Source: RPQJ01 sp963746325 (GTDB lineage: Bacteria > Pseudomonadota > Gammaproteobacteria > Steroidobacterales > Steroidobacteraceae). From it: a stretch of DNA of 64,000 nucleotides. The position numbers were made by a program, and so were the translations under genes. The stretch lies in NCBI GenBank assembly GCA_963746325.1, contig CAVVBC010000005.1, forward strand, positions 620,001-684,000. The letters run 5' to 3'. Position 1 is the stretch's first letter; each line of letters begins with the position of its first letter. Positions 9,611 through 18,442 of this stretch are shown in pieces. The notes below the pieces were generated by a model. The model saw only the letters and a program-made list of their open reading frames with translations, ran no database searches and was not told the DNA's origin.

Positions 9611-12076
9611 CCGCTGCGCCGGGCTCTGCATGCTTCCACTGCGGCGAGCCCATCCCGGCCGGCGTGCGCATCCACGCACGCATCGACTCGAACGAGCAGC
9701 CCGTCTGCTGCCATGGCTGCAAGGCCGTCGCCGAGTTCATCACCGGCGCCGGCCTCGACGACTACTACAGGTATCGCGACCGTTCAGGCGCGCGCGCTGA
9801 CGAAACGCCGCGCCCGGACCGCTGGTCGGCGTACGACCGGCCCGAACTCGTCGAGCGCCTGACTCGCGCCGAGCCGGACGGGTCCCGCTCCATCACCGTG
9901 CTGCTCGAGGGACTGCGCTGCTCCGCGTGCAGCTGGCTCGCGGACAAGGCGCTGCACCTGCAGAGCGGCGTGCTCGACGTCGCGGTCAATCCCGCCACGG
10001 CGCGCGCGCGACTCGTGTGGGATCCGGGCAAGGTGCGGCTGGGCGACCTGCTGCGCGTGCTGGATCATGTCGGCCTGCGGCCGCACCCGCTGGCCGGCGA
10101 GCACGCCGAGCAGATCGCCCTGCTCGAGCGCCGCGCCGCGCTCAAGCGCCTGGCGGTGGCGGGCTTCGGCATGATGCAGGTGATGATGTTCGCGCTGCCG
10201 CTGTACGTGGCGCACAGCTCGGGCATGGAAGCAGGCATGCGCGAGTTCTTTCGCCTCGTCAGCATGCTGGTCTCGATTCCGGTCGCGCTGTATTCCGGCT
10301 GGCCGTTCTACCAGGGCGCGTGGCACGCGCTGAAGGCACGCAGCGTCAGCATGGACGTGCCCGTCACGCTGGGGATCGTGATCGCCTTCGTCGCGAGCGT
10401 CTGGAACGCGCTCACCGGCACCGGCGAGGTGTACTTCGACTCGGTCACGATGTTCGTGTTCTTCCTGTCCCTCGGGCGCTACGTCGAAATGGTGGCGCGG
10501 CATCGCGCCGGCAGCGTCGCCGACGCGCTCGCACGGCTGGCGCCGGTGACCGCGCGGCGGGTCCGCAACGAACAGGTCGAGGACGTCCAGGCCATCGAGC
10601 TGCAACCGGGCGACGAAATGCTCGTGCGCACGGGCGAAGTCTTCGCGGCTGACGGCGTGGTCACCGGGGAGGCCGACGGGCGGGTCGACGAATCGATGCT
10701 CACCGGCGAATCGACGGCCATCGCCAAGCACGGGGGCTCGGCCGTGCATGCGGGAACCCAGAACCTCGGTGCTCCGTTGCGCGTAAAGGTCGCCGCCGTG
10801 GCGGGCAACACGGTGCTCGCCGGCATCGTCGCGCTGCTCGAGCGCGCGCAGGCGGAACGGCCGCGGCTCGCGCAGGCAGCCGACCGTGCCGCGGCCTGGT
10901 TCCTCAGCCGGATCCTGCTCGGTTCGGCGCTCGTGTTTGCCATCTGGTGGTTCGTGGATCCGTCCAAGGCGCTGCCCGCCACCATTGCGGTGCTGGTCGT
11001 CACGTGTCCGTGCGCGCTTTCGCTGGCCACGCCCGCCGTGCTGGCGGCGGCGACGGCCGACCTCGCGCGGCGTGGCGTGCTGGTCGCGCACTCCGATGCG
11101 TTCGAAGCGCTGGCACAAGCGACGCACGTGCTGTGGGACAAGACCGGCACCCTCACCCGCGGCCTGGTCCGGGTCGAAGAGGTGCGCCTGCTGCGCGACT
11201 GCAGCGAGGCCGAATGCCTGGGGCTGGCGGCCGCGCTCGAGCGCATGTCCGAGCACCCGATCGCCAAGGCGTTCGTGGCATCGGGCGTGGCCAATGCGAC
11301 GGCGACCGGTGTCGACGGTCACCCCGGGTGCAGGCGTCGAGGGCACGGTCGACGGCAGGCGGTTGCGCATCGGCACGCTCGAGTTCGCGGCCGGCCTGGC
11401 CGCGGGCGGTGGCGGGTACGTGCCCGTCGAGGCGAGCGACGGCAGCGTGTTTCTCGGTGACGAAGCGGGTCTGCTCGCCGGCTTCCGGCTGACCGACCCG
11501 CTGCGCGCAGAGACGGCCGCATGCGTGCAGCAACTCGCTGATCTCGGCCTGTCATCCGCGATCGTCAGCGGCGACGCCGCAGCGGATGTCGCGCACATCG
11601 CCGAGCGCAGCGGCATCGCGCGTTTTGAATCGCGGCTGACCCCGCAAGGCAAGGTGGACAGCCTGCAGGCACTGCAGGCTGCCGGCGCAATCGTGATCGC
11701 AGTCGGCGACGGCATCAACGACGCGCCGCTGCTGCAAGGCGCGAATGTCGCTGTCGCCATGGGGCGCGGCTCGGCACTGGCGCAGACGAGCGCCGACCTG
11801 ATCCTGGTGCGCGACTCGCTCGACCAGTTGCCCGACATCGTGCGCCTTGCGCGGCGCGCCCAGCGCATCGTCAAGCAGAACCTCGCCTGGTCGATTGCCT
11901 ATAACCTCGCGGCGCTGCCACTCGCAGCCTTCGGGCTGGTGCCGGCCTGGGTGGCTGCCATCGGCATGTCGCTGAGTTCCGTGCTGGTAGTGCTCAATGC
12001 CATGCGTGTGGCGCGGCGTCCGTCCGCGGCGCGCTCACCGCAATGGACCGACGCCCGGCCGGCCGGAGTCGCCTGA
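9607..12076 (+). CDS. ccoI: Copper-transporting P1B-type ATPase for cbb3 oxidase (one frame break)
   Basis: About 822 aa if one extra base at about 11316-11320 is removed. The N-terminus has a cysteine-rich metal-binding region (CFHCGEPIP, CCHGC), then a heavy-metal-associated domain with CSACSW. The P-type ATPase landmarks follow: TGES in the actuator, CPCALSLATP in the transport helix, DKTGTLT at the phosphorylation site, SEHPIAKA in the nucleotide domain, and GDGINDAP. CcoI delivers copper for CcoN. The stop is immediately followed by ccoS. Confidence 0.95.
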
Positions 12077-12265
12077 ATGGACATCCTTTACTTCATGGTG
12101 CCGCTGGGGCTCGTGCTCGTCGGAGTGGGCCTCTGGGCGTTCTTCTGGGCCGTCGGCAGCGGCCAGTTCGACGATCTCGACTCGCCGGGCTGGTCGGTGC
12201 TGAACGACGACAAGAAGAAAGCCGCACCGGACGACGACGACACGCAGGAGGACCCACCCCGATGA
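12077..12265 (+). CDS. ccoS: cbb3 oxidase maturation protein
   Basis: 62 aa. One N-terminal membrane helix (about 4-26) is followed by the family-typical GSGQFDDLDSPGW stretch and an acidic/lysine tail. CcoS is needed for cofactor insertion into cbb3 oxidase. The ATG directly follows the ccoI stop, and the end overlaps the next gene by 4 bp. Confidence 0.94.
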   Translation: MDILYFMVPLGLVLVGVGLWAFFWAVGSGQFDDLDSPGWSVLNDDKKKAAPDDDDTQEDPPR

Positions 12266-13050
12266 ACGGACTGGATGCAGGCTCGTTGAGCCTCGGCGCG
12301 GCGCTGATCGCCGGACTCGCCGGCAGCGGCCACTGCCTCGCCATGTGCGGTGGCATCGCGGGTGCGCTCGCCATGCGCGACAGCACCAGGACGGGCGGGC
12401 CGTCGCGATGGACGCTCGCCCTCGCCTACAACCTGTCGCGCGTGACGAGCTATGCGGTGGCTGGCGCACTGGCGGGGCTGCTCGGCCGCACCCTCCTGCG
12501 AGCCGTGGACGTGGCGCCCGTGTCGCTCGCGCTGCGCGTCCTGGCGGGCCTGATCATGATCGCCGCCGCCGGCCGGCTGTTGTTCGGCTGGCGGTTGCTC
12601 GATCCCCTGGAAGCTGCCGGTGCGGGCCTCTGGCGCCGGATCCTGCCGCGCTCCAGCGGCGCGGCGCAGCGCGGTGGCCTCAGCGGCGCCATCGGGCTCG
12701 GCCTCGCCTGGGGCTGGCTGCCCTGCGGTCTCACGTATTCGATGCTCCTGCTCGCAGCGACCACGGCCAGCGTGCTGACGGGTGCGCTGGTCATGGCAGC
12801 CTTTGGCCTGGGCACCCTGCCCGCCATGGTCGGGGCGACGGTGGCTTTCGAGCGCGCCGCCAAGGTGCTGGCGAATCGCGCCACGCTGCGCAACGTGGCG
12901 GGTTCGCTGCTGCTGCTGTTCGGGGCGTGGACCGCTGGCAACGCCGCCTATCACGGCCTCATGCGCGGCCAGCACGCCGGCCACGCCATGGGCCAGGACA
13001 TGCCCGCGGCGTCGGTCCCGGCGGACGACCCGCACGCCCATCACCACTGA
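12262..13050 (+). CDS. TauE/SafE-like (DsbD-2 family) membrane protein at the end of the cco operon
   Basis: 262 aa with about six membrane helices. The first helix carries the motif GSGHCLAMCGGI and a central helix has WGWLPCGLTYS. These conserved Cys/His patterns mark the family often found behind ccoS. The C-terminus is rich in His and Met (HAGHAMGQDM, then HAHHH), suggesting metal, probably copper, handling. ATGA overlap with ccoS places it in the operon. Transport of copper or a reductant is inference. Confidence 0.85.
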   Translation: MNGLDAGSLSLGAALIAGLAGSGHCLAMCGGIAGALAMRDSTRTGGPSRWTLALAYNLSRVTSYAVAGALAGLLGRTLLRAVDVAPVSLALRVLAGLIMIAAAGRLLFGWRLLDPLEAAGAGLWRRILPRSSGAAQRGGLSGAIGLGLAWGWLPCGLTYSMLLLAATTASVLTGALVMAAFGLGTLPAMVGATVAFERAAKVLANRATLRNVAGSLLLLFGAWTAGNAAYHGLMRGQHAGHAMGQDMPAASVPADDPHAHHH

Positions 13051-13069
13051 ACCTGGCCGCGCATGAAAC

Positions 13070-13092
13070 GGGGCCGGCCAGTGGCCGGCCCC
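13070..13092 (+). terminator. Strong hairpin after the cco operon
   Basis: Ten-base perfect arms (GGGGCCGGCC / GGCCGGCCCC) with a 3-base loop lie 20 bp after the last operon stop. There is no T-tract, so it may stabilise the mRNA end or act with Rho rather than be a classical intrinsic terminator. Confidence 0.5.
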
Positions 13093-13176
13093 GGGCTGCC
13101 ATCACGCGATTCGGGGTCGCTGCCGGGCCGTCACGGCCCGGGAATCACCTGATTCCTCAGCGCCCCGCCCGGCGCA

Positions 13177-13617
13177 TCACTGGATCGTGATCGCCAGCGG
13201 CCGCGGCTTCTCGACCGCGACGCGCGGCAGCGTCACCAGCAGCACGCCGTCCTTGCACGCTGCATGGATTGCCTTCGGATCGACGTCTTCCGGTAGCGCG
13301 AACGTGCGCTCGAACGAGCCAAAGAAGCGCTCGGTGCGATGCATCGTCTCGCCCTTCACTTCCTTCTCTTCCTTGCGCTCGCCCTTGATCGTCAGCACGC
13401 CGTCCGCGAAGAGGACCTTGACGTCTTCCTTGCGCACGTCGGGCAAGTCGATCTTGACGAGGTATTCCTTTTCCCGCTCGACGACGTCCGCCGGCGGCAT
13501 GAATTCATAGCCGCCCTCGGCGGGACGCGCCAGCGTCGGCAGGCGTCCGAACATCGGGCTGAAGCCCCGCAGCAGGTCGTCCATCTCACGCAACGGTTCC
13601 CAACGCATCAGTCTCAT
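13177..13617 (-). CDS. Hsp20/alpha-crystallin small heat shock protein
   Basis: 146 aa, ATP-independent holdase for unfolding proteins. The alpha-crystallin domain spans about 35-135 with a typical strand series (ADVVEREKEYLVKIDLP, ADGVLTIKGERK) and a C-terminal ITI-type anchor (LAITIQ). The start at 13617 is set by a good AGGAGGG ribosome site 6 bases upstream and by the usual MRLMRWEP opening. It is divergent from fixL. Confidence 0.93.
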   Translation of the reverse strand: MRLMRWEPLREMDDLLRGFSPMFGRLPTLARPAEGGYEFMPPADVVEREKEYLVKIDLPDVRKEDVKVLFADGVLTIKGERKEEKEVKGETMHRTERFFGSFERTFALPEDVDPKAIHAACKDGVLLVTLPRVAVEKPRPLAITIQ

Positions 13618-13780
13618 GGCGCCCTCCTTGGGTGTCCCTGCGGTAAACACGAAAACCACACCAAAAACCCACGGGCCGGGCCCTTTTGTCCGGCCTCGAG
13701 CCCATTGTGGCGGCCCTGTCGGGAACACGCGATTCGCAGCGTTGCATAGGCGCCGTTCCAGCTATACCTAGTCTCGCGAC

Positions 13781-13797
13781 GCGGGTTCTTTTAGGAT
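13781..13797 (+). promoter_or_regulatory. Weak third copy of the candidate FixJ-type motif
   Basis: GCGGGTTCTTTTAGGAT lies 31 bp before the TTG of fixL, in the divergent region with hsp20. It only loosely matches the elements at 4472-4488 and 16071-16087. Autoregulation would be an inference. Confidence 0.15.
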
Positions 13798-13827
13798 GCG
13801 CACCTTCGCGCCGTAATCCGACAAATT

Positions 13828-15395
13828 TTGCCCGACCCCAAGCACACCAAGACGGTTGCCGACGCCCAGTCCGCCTCGCCGCGACGTTCGAGCGAAGCCG
13901 AGCTGGAATTCCGTGCCCTGCTGGACGCCGCGGTCGACGCCATCATCGTCATCGACCATCGCGGCTGCATCGAGCAGTTCAGCCTGTCGTCCGAGCGCAT
14001 CTTCGGGTACACCGCCGCCGAGGTGATCGGGCAGAACGTCGCCGTGCTGATGCCCGCGCCCTATCGCGCCGAGCACGACGCGTACATGGACCGGTACCAG
14101 GGCACCGGCGAGGCCCGGATCATCGGCATCGGCCGCGAAGTGAGGGCGCGCCGCAAGGACGGCTCGGAGTTCGCGTGCGAGCTGGCCGTGGGCAAGGTGC
14201 AGGACGTGGAGCCGCCCCGGTTCATCGGCTTCATCCGCGACATCACGTTGCGCAAGCTCGCCGACGAGCGGCTGCGCCGCAGCGAATCCGAACTGCGGCT
14301 GGCCCAGCAGCTCGCCAACCTGGGCAATTACGTCGAGCACCTCGACCGCTCCGAGGCCGACTATCGCTCGCCGCAGCTGTGCCGGATCCTGGGCAGCAGC
14401 GCAGTGGCCGGCAACTTCGGGCTGCGCAGCCTGCTCGAGCGCCAGGTGCACCCGGCCGATCGCGACGTGCTCGACGAGGCGTTCCGCGAGCTCGACTCCC
14501 CGGCCGGAGCGTTCGACTGTGAATACCGCGTCGTGCTGGACGACGGCACGTTCCGTCACCTGCACCACATCGCGCAGCTGACACGCGACGCGCAAGGCGT
14601 GGCGCTCAAGCACGTCGGCACGATCCACGACGTGACGGACCGCCGCCAGACCGAGGACGAGGCGCGGCAGCTGCAGGAGCGCCTCACGCATTTCAGCCGG
14701 CTGTCGACGATGGGCGAGATGGCGGCCGGACTGGCGCACGAAATCAACCAGCCGCTCTCGGCGATCGCGACGTACGCGCAGGCGTGCCAGCGGTTCGTGC
14801 GGTCACCGACGCGCGACGACGCCGACGTGCTCGAGGCGCTCGAGCAGATCAGCGTGCAGGCGCTGCGCGCGGGCGAGGTCATCCGGCGGCTGCGCAACTT
14901 CGTGAAGAACCGCGAGGTCAAGCGCGAGCCGGTGGATTGCAACCGCCTGCTCGACGACCTGCGCACGCTCGCCGAGACCGACGCGCGCCTGAACAACGTC
15001 CGCTTGCGCATCGAGGCCGCCCCAGGCTTGTCCACGGTGTATGCCGACCCGATCCAGTTGCAGCAGGTGGTGCTGAACCTCGTGCGCAACGCGATCGACG
15101 CGATGTCCGAGGCGCCCGATACGCGCCGCGAAGTGCTGCTCAGCACGCATGAGCGGCCCGAAGGCGAGATCGAAGTGATCGTGGCCGACCATGGCAGCGG
15201 CCTCGCGCCGGAGGCGGCAGACCACCTGTTCAACCCATTTTTCACGACGAAATCCGGCGGTACGGGCCTGGGTCTCGCCATCAGCCGCTCGATCGTGCGC
15301 GCCCACGGGGGACGCCTGTGGCACACTCCCAACGAGGGCACGGGCGCCGATTTCATTTCACGCTGCCGGCCTCACCGGCGTCCAAAGGGGAGTAG
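13828..15395 (+). CDS. fixL: FixL-type oxygen-sensor histidine kinase (frame break near the C-terminus)
   Basis: About 522 aa. A first PAS domain (about 25-140) closely follows the haem PAS of rhizobial FixL. The proximal haem histidine position is kept (EHDAYM, H83), as is the distal arginine (IIGIGR, R103). A second PAS spans about 155-275. The kinase part has the phospho-accepting H304 (GLAHEINQPLS), an N box (NLVRNAIDAM) and G boxes (DHGSGL, GTGLGLAI). Near 15353 a C appears missing (TTC for TTCC). The corrected frame ends at TAG 15393-15395 with a normal FTLPAS-type tail; uncorrected, the frame runs to 15405. The start is a TTG at 13828. The kinase is deoxygenation-activated in known FixL. 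fixJ follows directly and the cbb3 operon is next door. Confidence 0.9.
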
Positions 15396-16025
15396 GTGCG
15401 AGTGATCAAGGAAATCAAGCCCACGGTGTTCGTGGTCGACGACGACGCGGCAGTGCGCGATTCGCTGCGGATGCTGCTCAAGTCGGTCGGCCTGCCGGTC
15501 GAGGTCTTCGAATCCGGGCAGGAATTCCTCGACGCCGACCGTGACGACCGACCGGGCTGCCTCGTCCTCGACATCCGCATGCCGGGCATGAGCGGCCTCG
15601 AACTGCAGGTCAAGCTCAACGAGCGCCACTCGATCCTGCCGATCATCTTCATCACCGGCCACGGCGACGTGCCGATGGCGGTCGAGGCCATGCAGGCCGG
15701 CGCTGTCGACTTCATCCAGAAGCCGTTCCGCGACCAGGACCTGCTCGACCGCATCAACCAGGCGCTGGAAAAGGACGCCGGCAGCCGCCGCATGCTGGCC
15801 GAGCGGAACATGATCCGGAAGCGGCTCGAATCCCTGACGCCCCGCGAAAAAGAAGTGCTGGACCTCGTGGTGGCGGGCAAGGCCAACAAGGTGATCGCCG
15901 GCGACCTCAACCTGAGCCAGCGCACCGTCGAAATCCACCGCGCCCGCGTGATGGAAAAGATGGAGGCGCACTCGCTGGCCCATCTGGTCCGGATGGTGCT
16001 GGAAGTCGAGCGCGCCGAGGAATGA
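15396..16025 (+). CDS. fixJ: FixJ-type response regulator
   Basis: 209 aa from a GTG. The receiver domain (1-125) has an acidic pocket (VVDDDAAV), phospho-acceptor D59 (LVLDIRMPG), the switch threonine in FITGHGDVP, and the KP lysine. A LuxR-type helix-turn-helix spans about 142-205 (LTPREKEVLDLV and NLSQRTVEIHRARVMEKM). It starts at the base after the corrected fixL stop, so the two form an operon and a cognate pair. Confidence 0.94.
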   Translation: MRVIKEIKPTVFVVDDDAAVRDSLRMLLKSVGLPVEVFESGQEFLDADRDDRPGCLVLDIRMPGMSGLELQVKLNERHSILPIIFITGHGDVPMAVEAMQAGAVDFIQKPFRDQDLLDRINQALEKDAGSRRMLAERNMIRKRLESLTPREKEVLDLVVAGKANKVIAGDLNLSQRTVEIHRARVMEKMEAHSLAHLVRMVLEVERAEE

Positions 16026-16070
16026 CCCGGCCGCCTGCTGCACTGCAGCAGGTGTTGCGAACCACTCGCA

Positions 16071-16087
16071 TTTACGTATAAATCCGC
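16071..16087 (-). promoter_or_regulatory. Candidate FixJ-type site upstream of the orphan receiver gene
   Basis: On the minus strand this reads GCGGATTTATACGTAAA and contains the partial palindrome TTTACGTATAAA seen from the plus strand. It shares GCGGATTT plus T-x-C-x-TA with the site before ccoN. It lies about 130 bp upstream of the receiver gene. Binding by FixJ is inference. Confidence 0.3.
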
Positions 16088-16217
16088 AATTGCCGCGGAC
16101 GGTGCAGCCATGAAAACTGCACCGCATGCGACCCCTTCACGCGAACCAGCGTCCACTGCTCTTCCCACCCTGCGGCTCATCGTGAGCTGCGCGGGTTACC
16201 TGGTCGCTGGTCCCCAT

Positions 16218-16634
16218 ATGTCACCCGCCATTTCTGCCGCGCAGGAGGCACCGCCCGTCGTCGGCGTGATCGACTCGGATCCGGTGGCGCGTGCGGCGCT
16301 GAAATCGCTGCTGCGGGACGTGGGCGTCGACCTGCTCGGGTTCGACAGCGCGGAGTCCTACCTGCTGTCGGGGTCGGCCCGCAAGGTCGCCTGCCTGATC
16401 GTCGACCTGATGCTGCCGGGCATGTCGGGCCTCGAACTGTTGCGCCGGCTGCGCAGCACCGGCAACGACGTGCCGGTGATCTTGCTGGCAGACGAATCGG
16501 ACGTCCCGACCGCGGTGGCGGCCATGCGCGAAGGCGCCACGGACTTCATCGAAAAGCCCTACGCCAACGTCGCCATCCTGAAGCAGGTCCAGAAGCTGAT
16601 CCGCGGTCAGACCGGCAGCACATTGTCCGCCTGA
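16218..16634 (+). CDS. Stand-alone receiver protein (FixJ-receiver paralogue)
   Basis: 138 aa, a single receiver domain with no output domain. It keeps the acidic residues (VIDSDPVA), the phospho-Asp (LIVDLMLPG) and the lysine (IEKPYA). At the conserved Thr/Ser switch position, however, it has Ala (ILLADES, where FixJ has FITGHG). The start at 16218 is chosen because the upstream 36 codons of the longer frame are not receiver-like. It sits 192 bp downstream of fixJ. It could be a phosphate sink or competitor for FixL, or an allosteric inhibitor in the manner of FixT; this is inference. Confidence 0.85.
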   Translation: MSPAISAAQEAPPVVGVIDSDPVARAALKSLLRDVGVDLLGFDSAESYLLSGSARKVACLIVDLMLPGMSGLELLRRLRSTGNDVPVILLADESDVPTAVAAMREGATDFIEKPYANVAILKQVQKLIRGQTGSTLSA

Positions 16635-16653
16635 GACGGCGGGCCGCTCCCGC

Positions 16654-17685
16654 ATGAGTTCCCTCGCGAGCTGGCACGAGGAAAAGCAGTCCGCGTGGCT
16701 GTATCGCGAACTGGCGACCTGCGAAAGCGACGCGAGAGTGGCTGACCTGTTCCGCGCGCTCGCCGCGGCCGCCGATTTCCAGGCCGAGAAGTGGCTGGCG
16801 AGTTCCGGACAGGCGACGCCGCCCGCCTTTGCGCCTTCGCCGCGCGCGCGCATCACGGCCACGCTGGCACGCTCGCTCGGTCCGCGCCGCGTACGACACA
16901 TGCTGGCGGCGATGAAGGTGCGCGGGCTTTCGGCCTACGATTCGCAGCGATCACTCGCGGGCCACCTGATGCCGACCTCCGTGTCCGACATCGGCGCGCG
17001 GCACAAGGGCTACGGCGGTGGCAACCTGCGGGCAGCGGTGTTCGGCATCAATGACGGCCTCGTCTCGAACACCAGCCTGATCATGGGCGTGGCGGGCGCT
17101 GCAGCGGGCGCAGACATCGTGCTGACGAGCGGCGTGGCGGGATTGCTCGCGGGCGCGCTGTCGATGGCGGCGGGCGAGTATGTGTCGATGCGCTCGCAGC
17201 GCGAGATGTTCGAGTACCAGATCGGGCTCGAGCGCGACGAACTGCACGAGTACCCGGAGGAAGAAGCCGAGGAACTCGCGCTGATCTACCAGGCGCGCGG
17301 CATGCAGCTCGAAGAAGCGCGCCGCGTGAGCCGCGAACTGGTCAAGAACGAAGTGGCCGCGCTCGACGCGCTCGCGCGCGAGGAACTGGGCCTGAATCCC
17401 GACGATCTGGGCTCACCGTGGGGCGCCGCGATCTACTCGTTCCTCGCCTTCGCACTGGGTGCGATCGTGCCACTGGTGCCGTTCGTGCTCGGGCTGCCGC
17501 TGCAGCAGGCAATCACGGTGGCGGCGGTCACGGCCGGGGTCGCGTTGTTTGGCGTGGGCGCGGCGCTCAGCCTGTTCACGGGTCGCAGCGCAGTGGGGGG
17601 CGGCGTGCGCATGGTGCTGATCGGCGGCGGGGCCGGCGTCGCCACCTGGATCATCGGTTCATTGCTGGGCGCAGCCATCGGCTAG
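16654..17685 (+). CDS. VIT1/CCC1-family iron or manganese transporter with N-terminal helical domain
   Basis: 343 aa. The first 115 residues are a mostly helical, ferritin-like (Er-VIT1-type) domain. The VIT1 part follows, opening GNLRAAVFGINDGLVSN and AAGEYVSMRSQREMFEYQ, with about five membrane helices; the acidic metal-binding stretch is DELHEYPEEEAEELA. Members move Fe2+ or Mn2+ across the membrane. Iron export is likely, but substrate and direction are not shown. The stop codon TAG is also the first three bases of the adjoining repeat element. Confidence 0.88.
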   Translation: MSSLASWHEEKQSAWLYRELATCESDARVADLFRALAAAADFQAEKWLASSGQATPPAFAPSPRARITATLARSLGPRRVRHMLAAMKVRGLSAYDSQRSLAGHLMPTSVSDIGARHKGYGGGNLRAAVFGINDGLVSNTSLIMGVAGAAAGADIVLTSGVAGLLAGALSMAAGEYVSMRSQREMFEYQIGLERDELHEYPEEEAEELALIYQARGMQLEEARRVSRELVKNEVAALDALAREELGLNPDDLGSPWGAAIYSFLAFALGAIVPLVPFVLGLPLQQAITVAAVTAGVALFGVGAALSLFTGRSAVGGGVRMVLIGGGAGVATWIIGSLLGAAIG

Positions 17686-18041
17686 GTAAGCCCTGCACAG
17701 GTCCGCAAGTGACGCGTTGCGTGCGCTCGATCCGGTGCCTGTCACCGAGCTTGGAAAGGCAGACACGCGCTCTGTGACAGGCACCGGATCGAGCGCTCTG
17801 GCAGCGTCGCAGGCTGGCATGTCGCAAGCGTCCGACCCGGGACCGTTCCCAGAGCGCGTGTCTGCCTTTCCAAGCTCGGGGAACGGTCCCGGGTCGGACG
17901 CGCCAGCGACGGTCGCCCTCGCGTGTTCGACGCGCGGTGCCGAAATGGAATCCGGCGCGGCTGACCTTGAGTGCTCGGTGACGGCTGCCGGATAGTAAGG
18001 CGGCATTGGCGGCCGCTGCGAACCTGTGCAGAGCTCCCCTA
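17683..18041. mobile_element. Non-autonomous double-hairpin element, copy A
   Basis: About 359 bp with no coding gene. The ends are related inverted repeats: TAGGTAAGCCCTGCACAGG on the left, and on the right the complement of TAGGGGAGCTCTGCACAGG; both continue a further seven bases with one mismatch. Inside are two 74-bp palindromes with perfect 23-bp stems: 17723-17745/17774-17796 and 17828-17850/17879-17901. Their 28-nt loops (17746-17773 and 17851-17878) are exact reverse complements of each other. An inverted copy lies at 47328-47614. It looks like a MITE or a compound REP/REPIN. Peptides predicted here are artefacts of the palindromes. Confidence 0.8.
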
Positions 18042-18062
18042 GGGGCTAGGGATTAGTGAGGA

Positions 18063-18115
18063 ATGAATAGTGAATGGTTGGCGTTCGGCCGCACCATTCA
18101 CTGATCACTATTCAT
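18063..18115. repeat. AT-rich imperfect inverted repeat
   Basis: TGAATAGTGAATGGT on the left pairs imperfectly with ACCATTCACTGATCACTATTCA on the right around an 18-base GC-rich loop. It lies between element A and the end of cbpM, with composition unlike its surroundings. It may serve as a terminator-like structure or be a small dispersed repeat. Confidence 0.5.
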
Positions 18116-18118
18116 CAT

Positions 18119-18442
18119 TCACTGCCTGAGCAGCGCGAGCAGCCGGCGCCGTTCCTCGACCAGCTCGACGATGATTGCCGCGCCGGCCAGGTTCACGCCG
18201 AGATCGGTCACGAGTCGCGTCATCGCCAGCACGCGCGGCAATTCACGCCGCGGGAAAACCCATGCCGCGGGATCATGGCCGCCCAGTGGATCGAGGGCGC
18301 CCACCTCGACCAGCTCGACGACCCACTGCCGTTCGACGCAGAGCCGCACGCAGATCTCGTCGATGCGCAGCCAGTCGTCGTCGGCAAGGAATTCAGCCCG
18401 CAGCAACTCCGGGTCCTGCCGATGATTGCGTGGGTCGCTCAT
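18119..18442 (-). CDS. cbpM: Chaperone modulator CbpM
   Basis: 107 aa with a MerR-like N-terminal helix-turn-helix (RIDEICVRLCVERQWVVELVEVGAL) and a C-terminal coiled helix (LVTDLGVNLAGAAIIVELVEER), the CbpM layout. CbpM binds the J-domain protein CbpA and blocks its activity. The 4-bp overlap with the cbpA stop (18439-18442) supports the pairing. Confidence 0.9.
   Translation of the reverse strand: MSDPRNHRQDPELLRAEFLADDDWLRIDEICVRLCVERQWVVELVEVGALDPLGGHDPAAWVFPRRELPRVLAMTRLVTDLGVNLAGAAIIVELVEERRRLLALLRQ

Noticed and set aside
17659..18006. Open frames with peptides such as ALDPVPVTE and SDPGPFPE inside the repeat elements (also at 47240-48085)
   Set aside because: They translate the palindromes of the double-hairpin element in several frames and strands alike; no protein is implied.
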